This document shows positions 7,188 through 15,424 of a stretch of 64,000 nt of DNA, piece after piece. The DNA is from Bacillus carboniphilus. Lineage in GTDB: Bacteria > Bacillota > Bacilli > Bacillales > JC228. The notes below the pieces were generated by a model. The model had not been told where the DNA came from. It saw only the letters and a program-made list of their open reading frames with translations, and searched no databases. The number at the start of each line of letters is the position of its first letter. The stretch's first letter is position 1. The stretch is from positions 1 to 64,000 of the forward strand of contig NZ_BAAADJ010000061.1 of NCBI RefSeq assembly GCF_039522365.1, written 5' to 3'. A program made the position numbers and the translations under genes.

Positions 7188-7347
7188 CTAATCCCGAGAT
7201 ACATATACATATATATTGGATCCAGATTTATTGAAGATTTGGTCCATCCTCATAGTGATCTCCTGAGGGATTGTAGCCTTAATATATATAAATAAAAGAA
7301 GAAAACAATAATACGATTCCTACAATCAGAAAAATAACCTTCTTCAT
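7188..7347 (-). pseudogene. degraded small membrane peptide gene (possible)
   Basis: From ATG 7347, with CGGGAGTGG upstream, a hydrophobic 22-codon frame (KKVIFLIVGIVLLFSSFIYIY) stops in a TA-repeat tract near 7280. Both continuations look protein-like: the same frame past the stop, or a shifted frame running to 7188. A slip or point mutation in a once longer gene is likely, or it is simply a 22-residue peptide. Low confidence. Confidence 0.3.
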
Positions 7348-7408
7348 CTTCCACTCCCGAATTATGCTCTTTTTATGATTTTAGCCATATGCTTTCATTC
7401 GGATGCTG

Positions 7409-7436
7409 TGGGACACCAAACCTGTCCCCTCGTCCC
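7409..7436 (-). repeat. GGGACA palindromic repeat, copy 8
   Basis: Reverse copy, TGGGACACCAAACCTGTCCC followed by a second CGTCCCA box, upstream of the 136-aa membrane protein gene. Confidence 0.9.
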
Positions 7437-7498
7437 ATTCACTAAATTTTCTGTTTTTATTGCCGATATAAGGTGGGAGAGAAAATGGAGGGATTGGA

Positions 7499-7909
7499 TT
7501 GGATTTTTTTCTGAAGTTTGTTTTGGTGTTTTTACCGCTTTTATATTGGAGTTTTTTATTAACGTTTGTCATTAGGTTGGTTTTTAGGATGTTAAAAAAA
7601 GACCGACCTGCGGCTAAGAAGGAAGTTATTGCAATTTTCTTTATGGTTTCTTTTTTATTTATGAATATTGGTTTTACATTCGTAATACCATCGATTATTC
7701 CAGCCATACCTAGTTTGACTAACTTTTTTCTATCCATTGTTTTAGCACTTGTTATCATTTTAATTACACTCAGGTATGCTGTCATCAATAAAAAGATTTT
7801 TAAGACTTCTATTATTATTCAAGCCGTTTATATGGGGCTTGTACTCGTTAGTTTTTTCTATTTTTCTGAGAATTTAAATGGGCCGGTCGGCATTTATGTT
7901 TCTGAATAA
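7499..7909 (+). CDS. four-helix hypothetical membrane protein
   Basis: 136 aa with four hydrophobic stretches (about residues 3-28, 40-62, 64-90 and 102-124) and a short basic loop (MLKKDRPAAKKE). The TTG start has GGAGGG 6 nt upstream. No family recognised. It is followed directly by a terminator at 7921 and is not coupled to the PAP2 gene. Confidence 0.65.
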   Translation: MDFFLKFVLVFLPLLYWSFLLTFVIRLVFRMLKKDRPAAKKEVIAIFFMVSFLFMNIGFTFVIPSIIPAIPSLTNFFLSIVLALVIILITLRYAVINKKIFKTSIIIQAVYMGLVLVSFFYFSENLNGPVGIYVSE

Positions 7910-7920
7910 TGGAGAGTAAG

Positions 7921-7959
7921 AGTAGTGAGGGTGTGCCATTTGCTCTCGCTACTTTTTTT
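7921..7959 (+). terminator. intrinsic terminator
   Basis: AGTAGTGAG pairs with CTCGCTACT and is followed by seven T, just after the 136-aa gene. Confidence 0.85.
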
Positions 7960-8018
7960 ATTCATCCTCCCTTGTGAATATGGACCCACCTTTAAAAATA
8001 CATATAAGGTAAGGGGAC

Positions 8019-8042
8019 TCGGTAAGTTTGGCACTACCGAGA
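8019..8042. promoter_or_regulatory. hairpin in the PAP2 gene leader
   Basis: CTCGGTA/TACCGAG arms around a 10-base loop end 12 bp before the GTG start and next to the ribosome binding site; it could affect translation initiation. Confidence 0.35.
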
Positions 8043-8053
8043 GGGGGGATAGC

Positions 8054-8728
8054 GTGGTACAGAAGAGCAATCAGTTGTACTTTTTGTCTCTTTGTTTGTT
8101 CCTATTTACGGTTCTTTTCACCGATCGAATTATTCAAAATGAGTTTAATTTGGCCGATCAGTCCGTTCAAAGCTGGGCGGTTTCGATTTCTAATCCGATT
8201 ATTACCAACTTCATGAGCGCTGTCACTTTATTAGCGAAAACAGAAATGCTGGCACTAATGTCTGCGACCACGTTCATCTATTTTGCTGTAAAAAAATATC
8301 TCCACTATATTTTTCTGTTCCTATTCGTAATGGGTGGGGGCGTAGTGATCACGTTTCTAATGAAAATTTCGATTGAACGGGATCGTCCTGGTGAAACCTT
8401 TTATGTAGATTTTTGGGGATTAGGTTCAGATATTATTTCGTATAGTTATCCCAGTGGTCATGCTGCAAAAGGGCTATTATTCTTTGGATTCCTCATTTAT
8501 TATGTGCAGTTGGAACTGAAAGACCGTATCATAAAAGCAACTTCCACGATATTGATGGTTCTCATCATTATCCTCATCGGATTTGGTCAAATTATCTTGG
8601 ATCGGCACTATCTATCTGATGTGATTGGTGGGTATTTGGTTGCTTCTGCATGGATTTTAATCTGTTTAGCTGTGATGGAGTCTAAACGGATGAAGCATCG
8701 ATTGGGTGCCGGACCTCCAACTTTTTAG
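8054..8728 (+). CDS. PAP2-family membrane phosphatase
   Basis: 224 aa multi-pass protein of the type 2 phosphatidic acid phosphatase / undecaprenyl-PP phosphatase superfamily. All three catalytic motifs are present: KISIERDRP (about residues 104-112), YPSGHA (132-137, His as acid/base) and RHYLSDVIGG (about 186, nucleophile His). GTG 8054 is chosen since GAGGGGGG precedes it; a longer frame from 7925 would begin inside a terminator. Likely substrates are lipid phosphates at the outer membrane face. Copy 9 of the repeat follows the stop. Confidence 0.9.
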   Translation: MVQKSNQLYFLSLCLFLFTVLFTDRIIQNEFNLADQSVQSWAVSISNPIITNFMSAVTLLAKTEMLALMSATTFIYFAVKKYLHYIFLFLFVMGGGVVITFLMKISIERDRPGETFYVDFWGLGSDIISYSYPSGHAAKGLLFFGFLIYYVQLELKDRIIKATSTILMVLIIILIGFGQIILDRHYLSDVIGGYLVASAWILICLAVMESKRMKHRLGAGPPTF

Positions 8729-8733
8729 TCCGC

Positions 8734-8762
8734 GGGACACCGGGGACAGGTTTACTGTCCCA
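8734..8762 (+). repeat. GGGACA palindromic repeat, copy 9
   Basis: Forward copy with the TTTA loop variant (GGGGACAGGTTTACTGTCCC), 6 bp after the PAP2 stop codon. Confidence 0.95.
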
Positions 8763-8830
8763 CCTACATGCATAAATCTGGAAACTAAAAGAATAATAAG
8801 AGCGATAAACATGTAAAGGAGATACACCTT

Positions 8831-9478
8831 ATGTACAAAAAGCTAATTGCAGTCGCTCTTATTTTTTCAATTACGTTTTTGAACACTGCTTTCGTTTCAG
8901 TTTCGGAAGCAAAGCAGGATACCCGCCAAATTTGCTTGAACGAAAAGGTCATTAGTTTAAAGTACGGTATGCAGAAGCTCTGGATAGAGCATGCATGGTG
9001 GACTAGAAGTTTAATTGTAAGTGATTTGGCTGATGCTGAGGACCAAGAGGAAGTGTTAGAAAGGTTACTACAAAACCAAGTGGAGATCGGAAACATTATT
9101 AAGCCTTACTACGGTGAGAAGGCAGGTAATAAGCTAACAGATTTGTTAAAGGAGCATATTGTTATTGCAGGAGAGTTGGTTGATGCCGCGAAGGTGAAAG
9201 ATCAGAAGAAAGTGGATTTGTTAAATAAAGAATTGTTCCGAAATGCAGATGACATCGTCGCATTTCTAACAAGTGCTAATCCAAATTGGGATAAAAAACT
9301 ACTGACTGAGATGTTCTACAAACACTTAGAACTAACTATTGATGAAGTGGTCTTACGTTTAAAGAAGGACTGGAAAGGCGATATTCGAACTGCAGATATG
9401 AACGAGGAGCACCTTATTGAAATGGGCGATATGCTGACAGATGGAATTGTGAAACAGTTTCCGGAACAGTTTAAATAA
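8831..9478 (+). CDS. secreted helical protein of a conserved Bacillus family
   Basis: 215 aa. A Sec signal peptide (KKLIAVALIFSITFLNTAFVSVSEA, cleavage after about residue 27) precedes a helical domain. Motifs repeat in two halves: LWIEHAWWTRSLIVSDLADAEDQ, HIVIAGELVDAAK, then ANPNWDKKLLTEMFYKHLELTIDEV. I recognise the family from Bacillaceae genomes, where it bears unsupported enzyme names; paired His/Glu residues on helices hint at a ligand-binding bundle. Monocistronic, ends at the 9483 terminator. Confidence 0.75.
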   Translation: MYKKLIAVALIFSITFLNTAFVSVSEAKQDTRQICLNEKVISLKYGMQKLWIEHAWWTRSLIVSDLADAEDQEEVLERLLQNQVEIGNIIKPYYGEKAGNKLTDLLKEHIVIAGELVDAAKVKDQKKVDLLNKELFRNADDIVAFLTSANPNWDKKLLTEMFYKHLELTIDEVVLRLKKDWKGDIRTADMNEEHLIEMGDMLTDGIVKQFPEQFK

Positions 9479-9482
9479 GAGA

Positions 9483-9516
9483 AAAAGCGATACCCGACGA
9501 AATGGGTATCGCTTTT
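9483..9516. terminator. bidirectional intrinsic terminator
   Basis: AAAAGCGATACCC/GGGTATCGCTTTT, 13 bp, between convergent genes. Confidence 0.9.
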
Positions 9517-9539
9517 AAATGTTTTGAAAGGAAAAGTCT

Positions 9540-9938
9540 TTACTCATAATAGACAGTGTCTAATAAATCAAACAGAACATAATCTGACTCTTCAACATCA
9601 TCTACACCAAACCAATAAATTTCAAACTCTTCCGTTACTTCATCAATGATAAACTGAATCGTAATCATAGCGTCTTCGCCGTAATATTCGGCAACTCCAT
9701 TGAATTCTACTACGTGTTCATCCTCCGTAGATAAAAAATACTCCCATTTAGGATCCACAAAGAAATCGTCAAATGCCTTTCCTACCGTTTTGTCCGGGTA
9801 TTCATATAATGACCCTTCTTTTACAGTTGAAACAAGTGCTGCGTCGATGGAACTTTTCACTGATTCACTGCAACCAACTAATAAAAATAGAGTTGAAACC
9901 ATTATAAAAAAGACTTTGGTCAATCTATTATTCTTCAA
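9540..9938 (-). CDS. small lipoprotein, 132 aa
   Basis: Start TTG 9938 with AGAGGAAG upstream gives a classic lipoprotein signal: KNNRLTKVFF then a hydrophobic core and LLVGC, with Cys23 as the lipidation site. The mature part is acidic (EFNGVAEYYGEDAMITIQFIIDEVTEEFEIYWFGVDD) and probably a small beta-rich domain outside the membrane. It resembles short Bacillus lipoproteins with a stress-type C-terminal domain, but no family is certain. Confidence 0.75.
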   Translation of the reverse strand: MKNNRLTKVFFIMVSTLFLLVGCSESVKSSIDAALVSTVKEGSLYEYPDKTVGKAFDDFFVDPKWEYFLSTEDEHVVEFNGVAEYYGEDAMITIQFIIDEVTEEFEIYWFGVDDVEESDYVLFDLLDTVYYE

Positions 9939-10110
9939 GATAAGCTTCCTCTCTTCTGGTGAAATTTGTATTATTTTGTAGAAATATAGAAAAATATAGG
10001 ACGACTTACCTATTTTAGCATAGTGGAAATACACAGGAAAGAGAAAATTGGAAAGGGTAAAAAAGGGAGGAGCGGGAGCTTACGAGAGGTGAAGTCACGG
10101 GGTAAGAAGT

Positions 10111-10141
10111 TGGGACAGTGGAACCTGTCCCTGCTGTCCCA
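10111..10141 (-). repeat. GGGACA palindromic repeat, copy 10
   Basis: Reverse copy; lies head-to-tail with copy 11, 36 bp start to start. Confidence 0.95.
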
Positions 10142-10142
10142 C

Positions 10143-11396
10143 CTACTGGGACAAGGTTCCTGTCCCCACTGTCCCACCTTTTTTTCGTTCGAAGTAGAAG
10201 GCTAAAAACAGGAAGGAGAGTCCACCGATTAGACGAAAGACGGATGAGATGGACATGGATTTGATCATCCCTAGGTGTTCTAATAGGAGGACGCCTAGCT
10301 GTGGAGCGAAGCACCCGATGATGGCAATCATAAGGTTATAGTTTGCTAGAAATGCTGTACGGTTCTCACCTGGTGAAACGCGAAGCAGCTGGTTAAATAG
10401 AAGTAGAGTTGTCCCGGATACAAAGAGACCAGTCCAAAGGTTGGTTAATGTTAAGACATAGAAATTTTTTGTCATGATGGTGATGATGGGAGCCGTTGTC
10501 ATCCCGAGTGCACAGATAAAGAGCATCGTTGAATTTCCCCATTTATCCGCCGATTTTCCCCACCATTTATAGCTTGCGATTTGAGCGAGTTGATTCGCTA
10601 CAGTAAAAATACTGATCCAAAGAGCTGTAGCGTGAACATCGTTAATTTGGTAGATTGAAAAAAGTGGCCACGCCATTTGCCAACCGAAGTTAAACAGCAT
10701 TGCACATGTTAAAAAATATAGATAAGGCTTGTGTTTGAATGTCATGGTTAAGTTTTTAAACAACTTTTGCTGAACGGGCTTCTGTTTTTCTTTATGTTCT
10801 ACATGCCTCATTAGAAAATAAACTTCTAAAATACCGAAACCAAACCCTATTCCAAACAAAAGTTGGAAGGGAAGAGGGTTACTTTTATCGAAAAGGTTGA
10901 GAAATACACCAGCTACGAATGTGACAATCATTCCTACGATGGTCAGAATTCTACTTCTTTCACTAAAAAACTGACCTCTTCTTGCGTCTGGTATTAGGTC
11001 ACCTATAAGTGACTGCCATGATAAAGTAGCAAGGGCAATCGGAAAGTTCATCAATGCAATAATAACAACCAAAATCCAAGCTGGATTGGAAACTGGAATC
11101 AACGGCACAAAGAGAAGCAGCATAAATAAAAAGCGAGCTGCAAATATGTTAACCCCCGTGAACTTTTTCTTAGATTCCGCACGGCTCAGCCAATAGGCAC
11201 CTGGAATCATGGACATAATCATCATAATCGACGGTAATGAACTAATTAAACCAATCTGGGAATTGGTCGCATTCAAGACCTCAATAGCAAATAACGGAAT
11301 AAATCCACTAATCAAACTTAAAACGATAATCGAAGAAGCTCCGTTAAATATACTTAGCTTCTCATTCCTCTGAACTTCCTGCGGTGTATAGCCCAT
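10143..11396 (-). CDS. MFS transporter with repeat-derived C-terminus
   Basis: 417 aa, 12 predicted transmembrane segments, major facilitator superfamily. Cytosolic loop motif between helices resembles GAYWLSRAESKKK, and a long central loop (EHKEKQKPVQQKL) separates the halves. ATG 11396 is preferred to a GTG 24 nt upstream because GAGGG precedes it. The last residues, TVGTGTLSQ, and the approach to the stop are encoded by repeat copy 11, so the original C-terminus has been replaced or extended. Substrate unknown; related Bacillus proteins are drug- or sugar-type exporters. Confidence 0.85.
   Translation of the reverse strand: MGYTPQEVQRNEKLSIFNGASSIIVLSLISGFIPLFAIEVLNATNSQIGLISSLPSIMMIMSMIPGAYWLSRAESKKKFTGVNIFAARFLFMLLLFVPLIPVSNPAWILVVIIALMNFPIALATLSWQSLIGDLIPDARRGQFFSERSRILTIVGMIVTFVAGVFLNLFDKSNPLPFQLLFGIGFGFGILEVYFLMRHVEHKEKQKPVQQKLFKNLTMTFKHKPYLYFLTCAMLFNFGWQMAWPLFSIYQINDVHATALWISIFTVANQLAQIASYKWWGKSADKWGNSTMLFICALGMTTAPIITIMTKNFYVLTLTNLWTGLFVSGTTLLLFNQLLRVSPGENRTAFLANYNLMIAIIGCFAPQLGVLLLEHLGMIKSMSISSVFRLIGGLSFLFLAFYFERKKGGTVGTGTLSQ
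10147..10176 (-). repeat. GGGACA palindromic repeat, copy 11 (inside a coding sequence)
   Basis: Reverse copy TGGGACAAGGTTCCTGTCCC plus ACTGTCCCA, read on the minus strand as the tail of the MFS transporter. Confidence 0.95.
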
Positions 11397-11535
11397 CCAG
11401 ATGCCCTCATCTTTCAACACAATATTTTATTTTTATTTAGAGACGCGAAATGTTTTCTAGATGATTTTACTCCCGTCAGGTTCAACTTTCAAGAAAAAAT
11501 TTTAGGGAACATTTTTTTCTCTTCCAGTTCAGGGG

Positions 11536-11564
11536 TGGGACACGGTTCCTGTCCCTGTGTCCCT
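11536..11564 (-). repeat. GGGACA palindromic repeat, copy 12
   Basis: Reverse copy in the divergent region between the MFS and hydrolase genes. Confidence 0.95.
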
Positions 11565-11647
11565 ACCAAAAACTTGCAGAAAGCCTAGGGTTTCAGAAAT
11601 TAGAAAGGCACCCATTATATATCTTGAAAAAAAACTCCATACTAATA

Positions 11648-11675
11648 GGGACAGGGGGACAGGAACCCTGTCCCA
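11648..11675 (+). repeat. GGGACA palindromic repeat, copy 13
   Basis: Forward copy ending immediately before the AAAAGGAGG ribosome binding site of the alpha/beta hydrolase gene. Confidence 0.95.
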
Positions 11676-11692
11676 AAAGGAGGACTTTTATA

Positions 11693-12433
11693 TTGCATTA
11701 TGTTCGTAAGGGAATGGGTGAGCCACTTGTGCTGATTCATGGCTTCTTAGGCACTCATCGAATGTTTGAAAAAGTCATAGATACTCTAGCAAAAACTTTT
11801 GATGTGATTGCAATTGATCTACCAGGTCATGGTAAATCCCCCGTTTCTAAAGACATTCAGACTGTATATGATTATGCAAAGGAAATTGTGGCATTTCTCC
11901 AGGCTTTGGATATAGATAAAGCGACGTGGATTGGTCATTCACTTGGTGGTTACATTGTTTATGCAGCAACAGATCGTTATAGCCAGCACCTAACTAGTGC
12001 TGCTGCCGTATACTCCACGCCTGAGGCAGATGACTCTGTCACTAAAAGACAAAGGGCAATCTCCATTCAAAAAATACAAAAGAATGGGATTGCAGCCTTT
12101 TCCGAAGAACGCATTCCCTCATACTTTGCTGATGACGCGAATCCTGAGGATGTTCGTTTCGCTACTGAATTGGCAAAAGAGACATCTGTAGGAGGTGCTA
12201 TTCGTGCAATTGGAGCAATGCGTGATCGCCCTGATCAAACCGAGGTACTGAGTGGTGTACAATTACCGTTCTTTATCTTGCGTGGAACAAAAGACCAATG
12301 GGACGGCAATTTTCACATAGCGAAGCCGTCCAAGTTTGTTAGGTTTGCTGAAACCAACACCTCACATATGGGTATGTTAGATAATCCAACTGAATTTATA
12401 GAAGTGCTACAAGAGTTTTTAAAAGGAACGTAA
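11693..12433 (+). CDS. alpha/beta hydrolase
   Basis: 246 aa soluble hydrolase. Oxyanion-side motif LIHGFLG (residues 14-20), IDLPGHGKSP (41-50), nucleophile elbow GHSLGG with Ser83, late acid region LRGTKDQWDG and catalytic His in TSHMGML. TTG 11693 is chosen since AGGAGG lies 9 nt upstream; starting at the earlier in-frame TTG 11624 would translate repeat copy 13. Substrate unknown (ester or lactone type). The stop codon sits in its terminator. Confidence 0.9.
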   Translation: MHYVRKGMGEPLVLIHGFLGTHRMFEKVIDTLAKTFDVIAIDLPGHGKSPVSKDIQTVYDYAKEIVAFLQALDIDKATWIGHSLGGYIVYAATDRYSQHLTSAAAVYSTPEADDSVTKRQRAISIQKIQKNGIAAFSEERIPSYFADDANPEDVRFATELAKETSVGGAIRAIGAMRDRPDQTEVLSGVQLPFFILRGTKDQWDGNFHIAKPSKFVRFAETNTSHMGMLDNPTEFIEVLQEFLKGT

Positions 12434-12462
12434 CTGTGCTGTTACTAGTTATGTTCCTTTTT
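12422..12462 (+). terminator. intrinsic terminator overlapping the hydrolase stop
   Basis: AAAGGAACGTAACT pairs with AGTTATGTTCCTTT, then T run. Confidence 0.85.
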
Positions 12463-12578
12463 CCATTTCAACTAGTTACCTCACTCCCGTTCCCCTAAAG
12501 ATATAGCTCCATTCTTTTTTATTTCTTGTTGTATAATAGAGGAAAACTTAAGTATTAGAGGTAAGAAAAGGAGGCGCT

Positions 12579-12902
12579 ATGCCAGTCTATAACAAGCTTG
12601 TCAGAGATCGAATTCCCGAGATTATAGCGAAATCTGGCAAAATTTTCGAAACTAGAATTCTAGCAGACCAAGAGTTCATGAAGGAATTAAAAATGAAGGC
12701 TCAAGAGGAATTTAATGAGTATCTTGAAACGGATTCCGACAAAGATGCGGTCGAAGAGCTTTCAGATTTACTAGAAGTCGTATACGCACTAGCAAAAGTT
12801 CACGGAGCATCCGTGGAATTACTAGAAAAAGCTCGTAAGCAAAAAGCAGATGCAAGAGGTGCATTTGAGGAAAAAGTATTTTTAGTAAAAGTAGAAGATT
12901 AG
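12579..12902 (+). CDS. MazG-like / phosphoribosyl-ATP pyrophosphohydrolase-like protein
   Basis: 107 aa all-alpha NTP pyrophosphohydrolase fold. The start YNKLVRDRIPEII is typical of the subfamily annotated as phosphoribosyl-ATP pyrophosphohydrolase-like, and the metal-binding acidic helices are visible: AQEEFNEYLE (about 47-56) and AVEELSDLLEVV (about 62-73). Such proteins hydrolyse non-canonical or excess NTPs. AAGGAGG precedes the ATG. It is followed after 17 bp by a nucleotidyltransferase-like gene. Confidence 0.85.
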   Translation: MPVYNKLVRDRIPEIIAKSGKIFETRILADQEFMKELKMKAQEEFNEYLETDSDKDAVEELSDLLEVVYALAKVHGASVELLEKARKQKADARGAFEEKVFLVKVED

Positions 12903-12919
12903 TAGAGGGGATTAGAGAA

Positions 12920-13540
12920 ATGACAACAAAATGGGCGAGAGTACTTGAGATTGTTTGTGATAAATACTTTACAGCGAATACATCAATTGAATGGATTTTA
13001 GTCGGATCAGCAGGCTCTGTTCTGCAAGGTTGTGAGATGGAACCAGGGGATATTGATATTTATGTGAGGGATGCAAATGGGGTTGCTCAATTTGCAGAAT
13101 TACTTAAAGAATACGCATTGCCAACCAAATGTGAGAGTCGCCAAAGTCACGAGTGGTTCTCATCCGTGGAGGAACCAGTTTTTTCGGAAACATTCCCTTT
13201 TGGATTTGCATGGTCTAAAGCCAGATTCAAAATTGATGGTTTTGAAGTGGAAGTGGTCCATATTTCAGATTCTGCTGGTATTCCAGACAACCAAACTGGT
13301 GACGGCATTTGGGAAGGTGGCCAATATATATGGGAGCTTGCGAAACAGGTGAAAGTGGGCGAGTATTCAATCCCAACTGTTCCTCTTGAAATCCAATTAG
13401 AGTCCAACCTAAGAAGAAAAAGACAAGATCGTGCGGATGCCATACTAAAAAAACTAAAGAATGATGGGTTTGATGCTGAACTTTTAGGTAAGTCACTTTC
13501 CAAACAGCATTTGTCTAAATTTTATGAATCTGTCAAGTAA
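12920..13540 (+). CDS. nucleotidyltransferase-fold protein
   Basis: 206 aa. N-terminal NTase core: ILVGSAGSVLQG (residues 27-38) followed by GDIDIYV (about 43-49), the GS...DxD signature, and a third acidic strand FEVEVVHISD (about 107-116). The C-terminal helices (LESNLRRKRQDRADAILKKL) resemble kanamycin-type or uncharacterised small-molecule nucleotidyltransferases. The set of acidic residues looks complete, so activity is plausible; substrate unknown. Probably cotranscribed with the MazG-like gene. Confidence 0.75.
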   Translation: MTTKWARVLEIVCDKYFTANTSIEWILVGSAGSVLQGCEMEPGDIDIYVRDANGVAQFAELLKEYALPTKCESRQSHEWFSSVEEPVFSETFPFGFAWSKARFKIDGFEVEVVHISDSAGIPDNQTGDGIWEGGQYIWELAKQVKVGEYSIPTVPLEIQLESNLRRKRQDRADAILKKLKNDGFDAELLGKSLSKQHLSKFYESVK

Positions 13541-13639
13541 CCTCTAAATGTAGTCTCTTTTGTAAATAAAAATCATGCCTGTTTTAGGAGTTTTATCTAC
13601 AGTACAAAAGTTGGTATCCAAATTATAGGGGGAACAACT

Positions 13640-14875
13640 ATGAGTCAGATCAAACAGGAATATGTTCATTGCTTAAAAAGACTTGCTGAACAGATTACGG
13701 ATGAGAATATTAGTAGCTATTGGGCAGGGTTTCATATCTACCCATTTGCAATCTACGATGATGAATGGGTATATGTTGCGAGCCATCCAGAGCTACCAGA
13801 AGACTTCACAGAAATTGATCATCAACTATCTGTTGGTCCAAGGACGAATCATTTCATTGGGAACACTGCCATTGAATTTGCTGGAGAGAAAATGGGGATT
13901 TGGAAGGTTGATTTGGAGCAAGTAAAGGATTTTGACAAGCTTTATGCTGGGATGGTTCATGAGTTGTTTCATGTCTATCAACAGGAATTCGGTGAAAAAC
14001 GGTTTGCCAATGAACTTTTATTTATCCAATATCCTTTCACTGAGTCAAACATCGCCCATCGTTTAATGGAACGGGAGTCATTATATAGAGCAGTGCTGGA
14101 AGATGATCCGATAAAAAAGCACGCGTATGTGAAGGACTTTATTTTACATAGAGAAACTAGGCGGAATGAAATTGAGACTTTCCTAGATTATGAACTGGCA
14201 ATAGAGACCATTGAAGGAACGGCAACCTATGTGGAACTTCAGGCATGCGTGGATCAGAAAGCGTTACAAAGAGAATCAATCATTTCACATTATGGAAAGA
14301 ATCTTCAAGAACATCAAGAAATGTTAGCAAAATTCAGAGCCAGCTGTTATTATTCTGGCCAATTTATAGGTTTGCTTTTAGATCATTATGAACCAGGATG
14401 GCAATTAGAATTTATGAATGCACCGGATTACCTTTATGACTTTTTTATTAAAAAGGTAGATGCTCAGATAGAAAATGAGGTAGAACTAACTTCCCAACAT
14501 ATAGAGTTATCCAAGCAATTGGTGCAGGAATATTCACAGAAACAGAAAGAAGAATTAGCAGGTTTTTTTCAAACTAACAAAAACATCGTTACGATAAAAG
14601 GACACATGAAATTAACAGGATTCGATCCAATGAACATCATCTCTGAGGGGGAAAAGCTTTTACATAAGCATGTGATAAAAATACAAACTCAATCAGATGA
14701 ATATGTAATCTTTGGACCTGTACTTGCTCAACATACAACAGACCTTTGGGAAATTGACACTATATCCTTTTACGTAGAATATCCAGTTGATATGAACGGA
14801 GATTCCCTCAAGGTTGAGAAGGTGGGAGAATGGAAAGGAACTTGGGTCGATAGTGTTTTTTATTTAAAAACTTAA
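13640..14875 (+). CDS. putative zinc metallopeptidase (HExxH)
   Basis: 411 aa without signal peptide. HELFH at residues 107-111 is a zinc-binding HExxH helix and EGTATYVEL, with Glu192, is a fitting third ligand of gluzincin type. The C-terminal 100 residues form a separate beta-rich part (IKGHMKLTGFDPMNI ... ISFYVEYPVDMNGDSLKV). A GGGGGAACAACT site precedes the ATG. I do not recognise a named family; the peptidase role is inferred from the motif alone. Confidence 0.7.
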   Translation: MSQIKQEYVHCLKRLAEQITDENISSYWAGFHIYPFAIYDDEWVYVASHPELPEDFTEIDHQLSVGPRTNHFIGNTAIEFAGEKMGIWKVDLEQVKDFDKLYAGMVHELFHVYQQEFGEKRFANELLFIQYPFTESNIAHRLMERESLYRAVLEDDPIKKHAYVKDFILHRETRRNEIETFLDYELAIETIEGTATYVELQACVDQKALQRESIISHYGKNLQEHQEMLAKFRASCYYSGQFIGLLLDHYEPGWQLEFMNAPDYLYDFFIKKVDAQIENEVELTSQHIELSKQLVQEYSQKQKEELAGFFQTNKNIVTIKGHMKLTGFDPMNIISEGEKLLHKHVIKIQTQSDEYVIFGPVLAQHTTDLWEIDTISFYVEYPVDMNGDSLKVEKVGEWKGTWVDSVFYLKT

Positions 14876-14930
14876 ACCTATGGATGCCATATCTCATCTA
14901 AACCAATACTAGTGTAAAAGGAGGATGAGG

Positions 14931-15302
14931 ATGGCTTCCATTATGATACAAGCAAAAGGGTTCGGATTTGAAATTCTTTCAGGAAAAAATGAGCACATGG
15001 ACGGTCGTTATATTCGGATTGAATTTGAAGATGGTTACCAGCATCAGCTGGCAGATCAATATGGCTGGAGTCAGGACATGGCAGAAGAGAAAGTGGATGA
15101 AGTGATTGAAAACAAACTAAAGGAGCATGGGTTTAAAGAAGCGGTTATATGGGAGGACCGTGAAGTGTTTTTAATAGGAGCCCCTTCCGTTTCGGTGGAT
15201 GATGTGGCTACGGTCTTGCTTTCATTGTTCCCGGGGGCTGAAGTTGAGGAAAGGCATTCAGGAAGCTTTTTGTCCTCTGTTTTTCAAAAGTTTAAAAGAT
15301 AA
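14931..15302 (+). CDS. hypothetical protein, 123 aa
   Basis: Not recognised. Soluble alpha/beta protein (YIRIEFEDGYQHQLADQYGW, KVDEVIENKLKEHGF, VSVDDVATVLLSLFPGAEVEE). ATG 14931 is chosen over ATG 14925 because AAAGGAGG then has a 6-nt spacing. A terminator follows. Confidence 0.65.
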   Translation: MASIMIQAKGFGFEILSGKNEHMDGRYIRIEFEDGYQHQLADQYGWSQDMAEEKVDEVIENKLKEHGFKEAVIWEDREVFLIGAPSVSVDDVATVLLSLFPGAEVEERHSGSFLSSVFQKFKR

Positions 15303-15310
15303 CTCATAAG

Positions 15311-15348
15311 AGTCTAAGATTTCTTCTTCATAAGTCTTAGGCTTTTTT
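15311..15348 (+). terminator. intrinsic terminator
   Basis: AGTCTAAGA pairs with TCTTAGGCT, followed by TTTTTT. Confidence 0.85.
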
Positions 15349-15424
15349 ATATGGAAAAAGAATAATAATGTACTTCGTTTCAAAAAATAGATGGAGGGTT
15401 TATTAGGAAATAGGAGGAATTTTT

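Noticed and set aside
7381-7788. 135-codon minus-strand frame
   Set aside because: Antisense to the four-helix membrane protein; spans repeat copy 8; no ribosome site.
7925-8053. N-terminal extension of the PAP2 gene
   Set aside because: It would begin inside a terminator; GTG 8054 has a strong site.
10015-10314. 99-codon minus-strand frame
   Set aside because: Out of frame with the MFS gene and composed largely of repeat copies 10 and 11.
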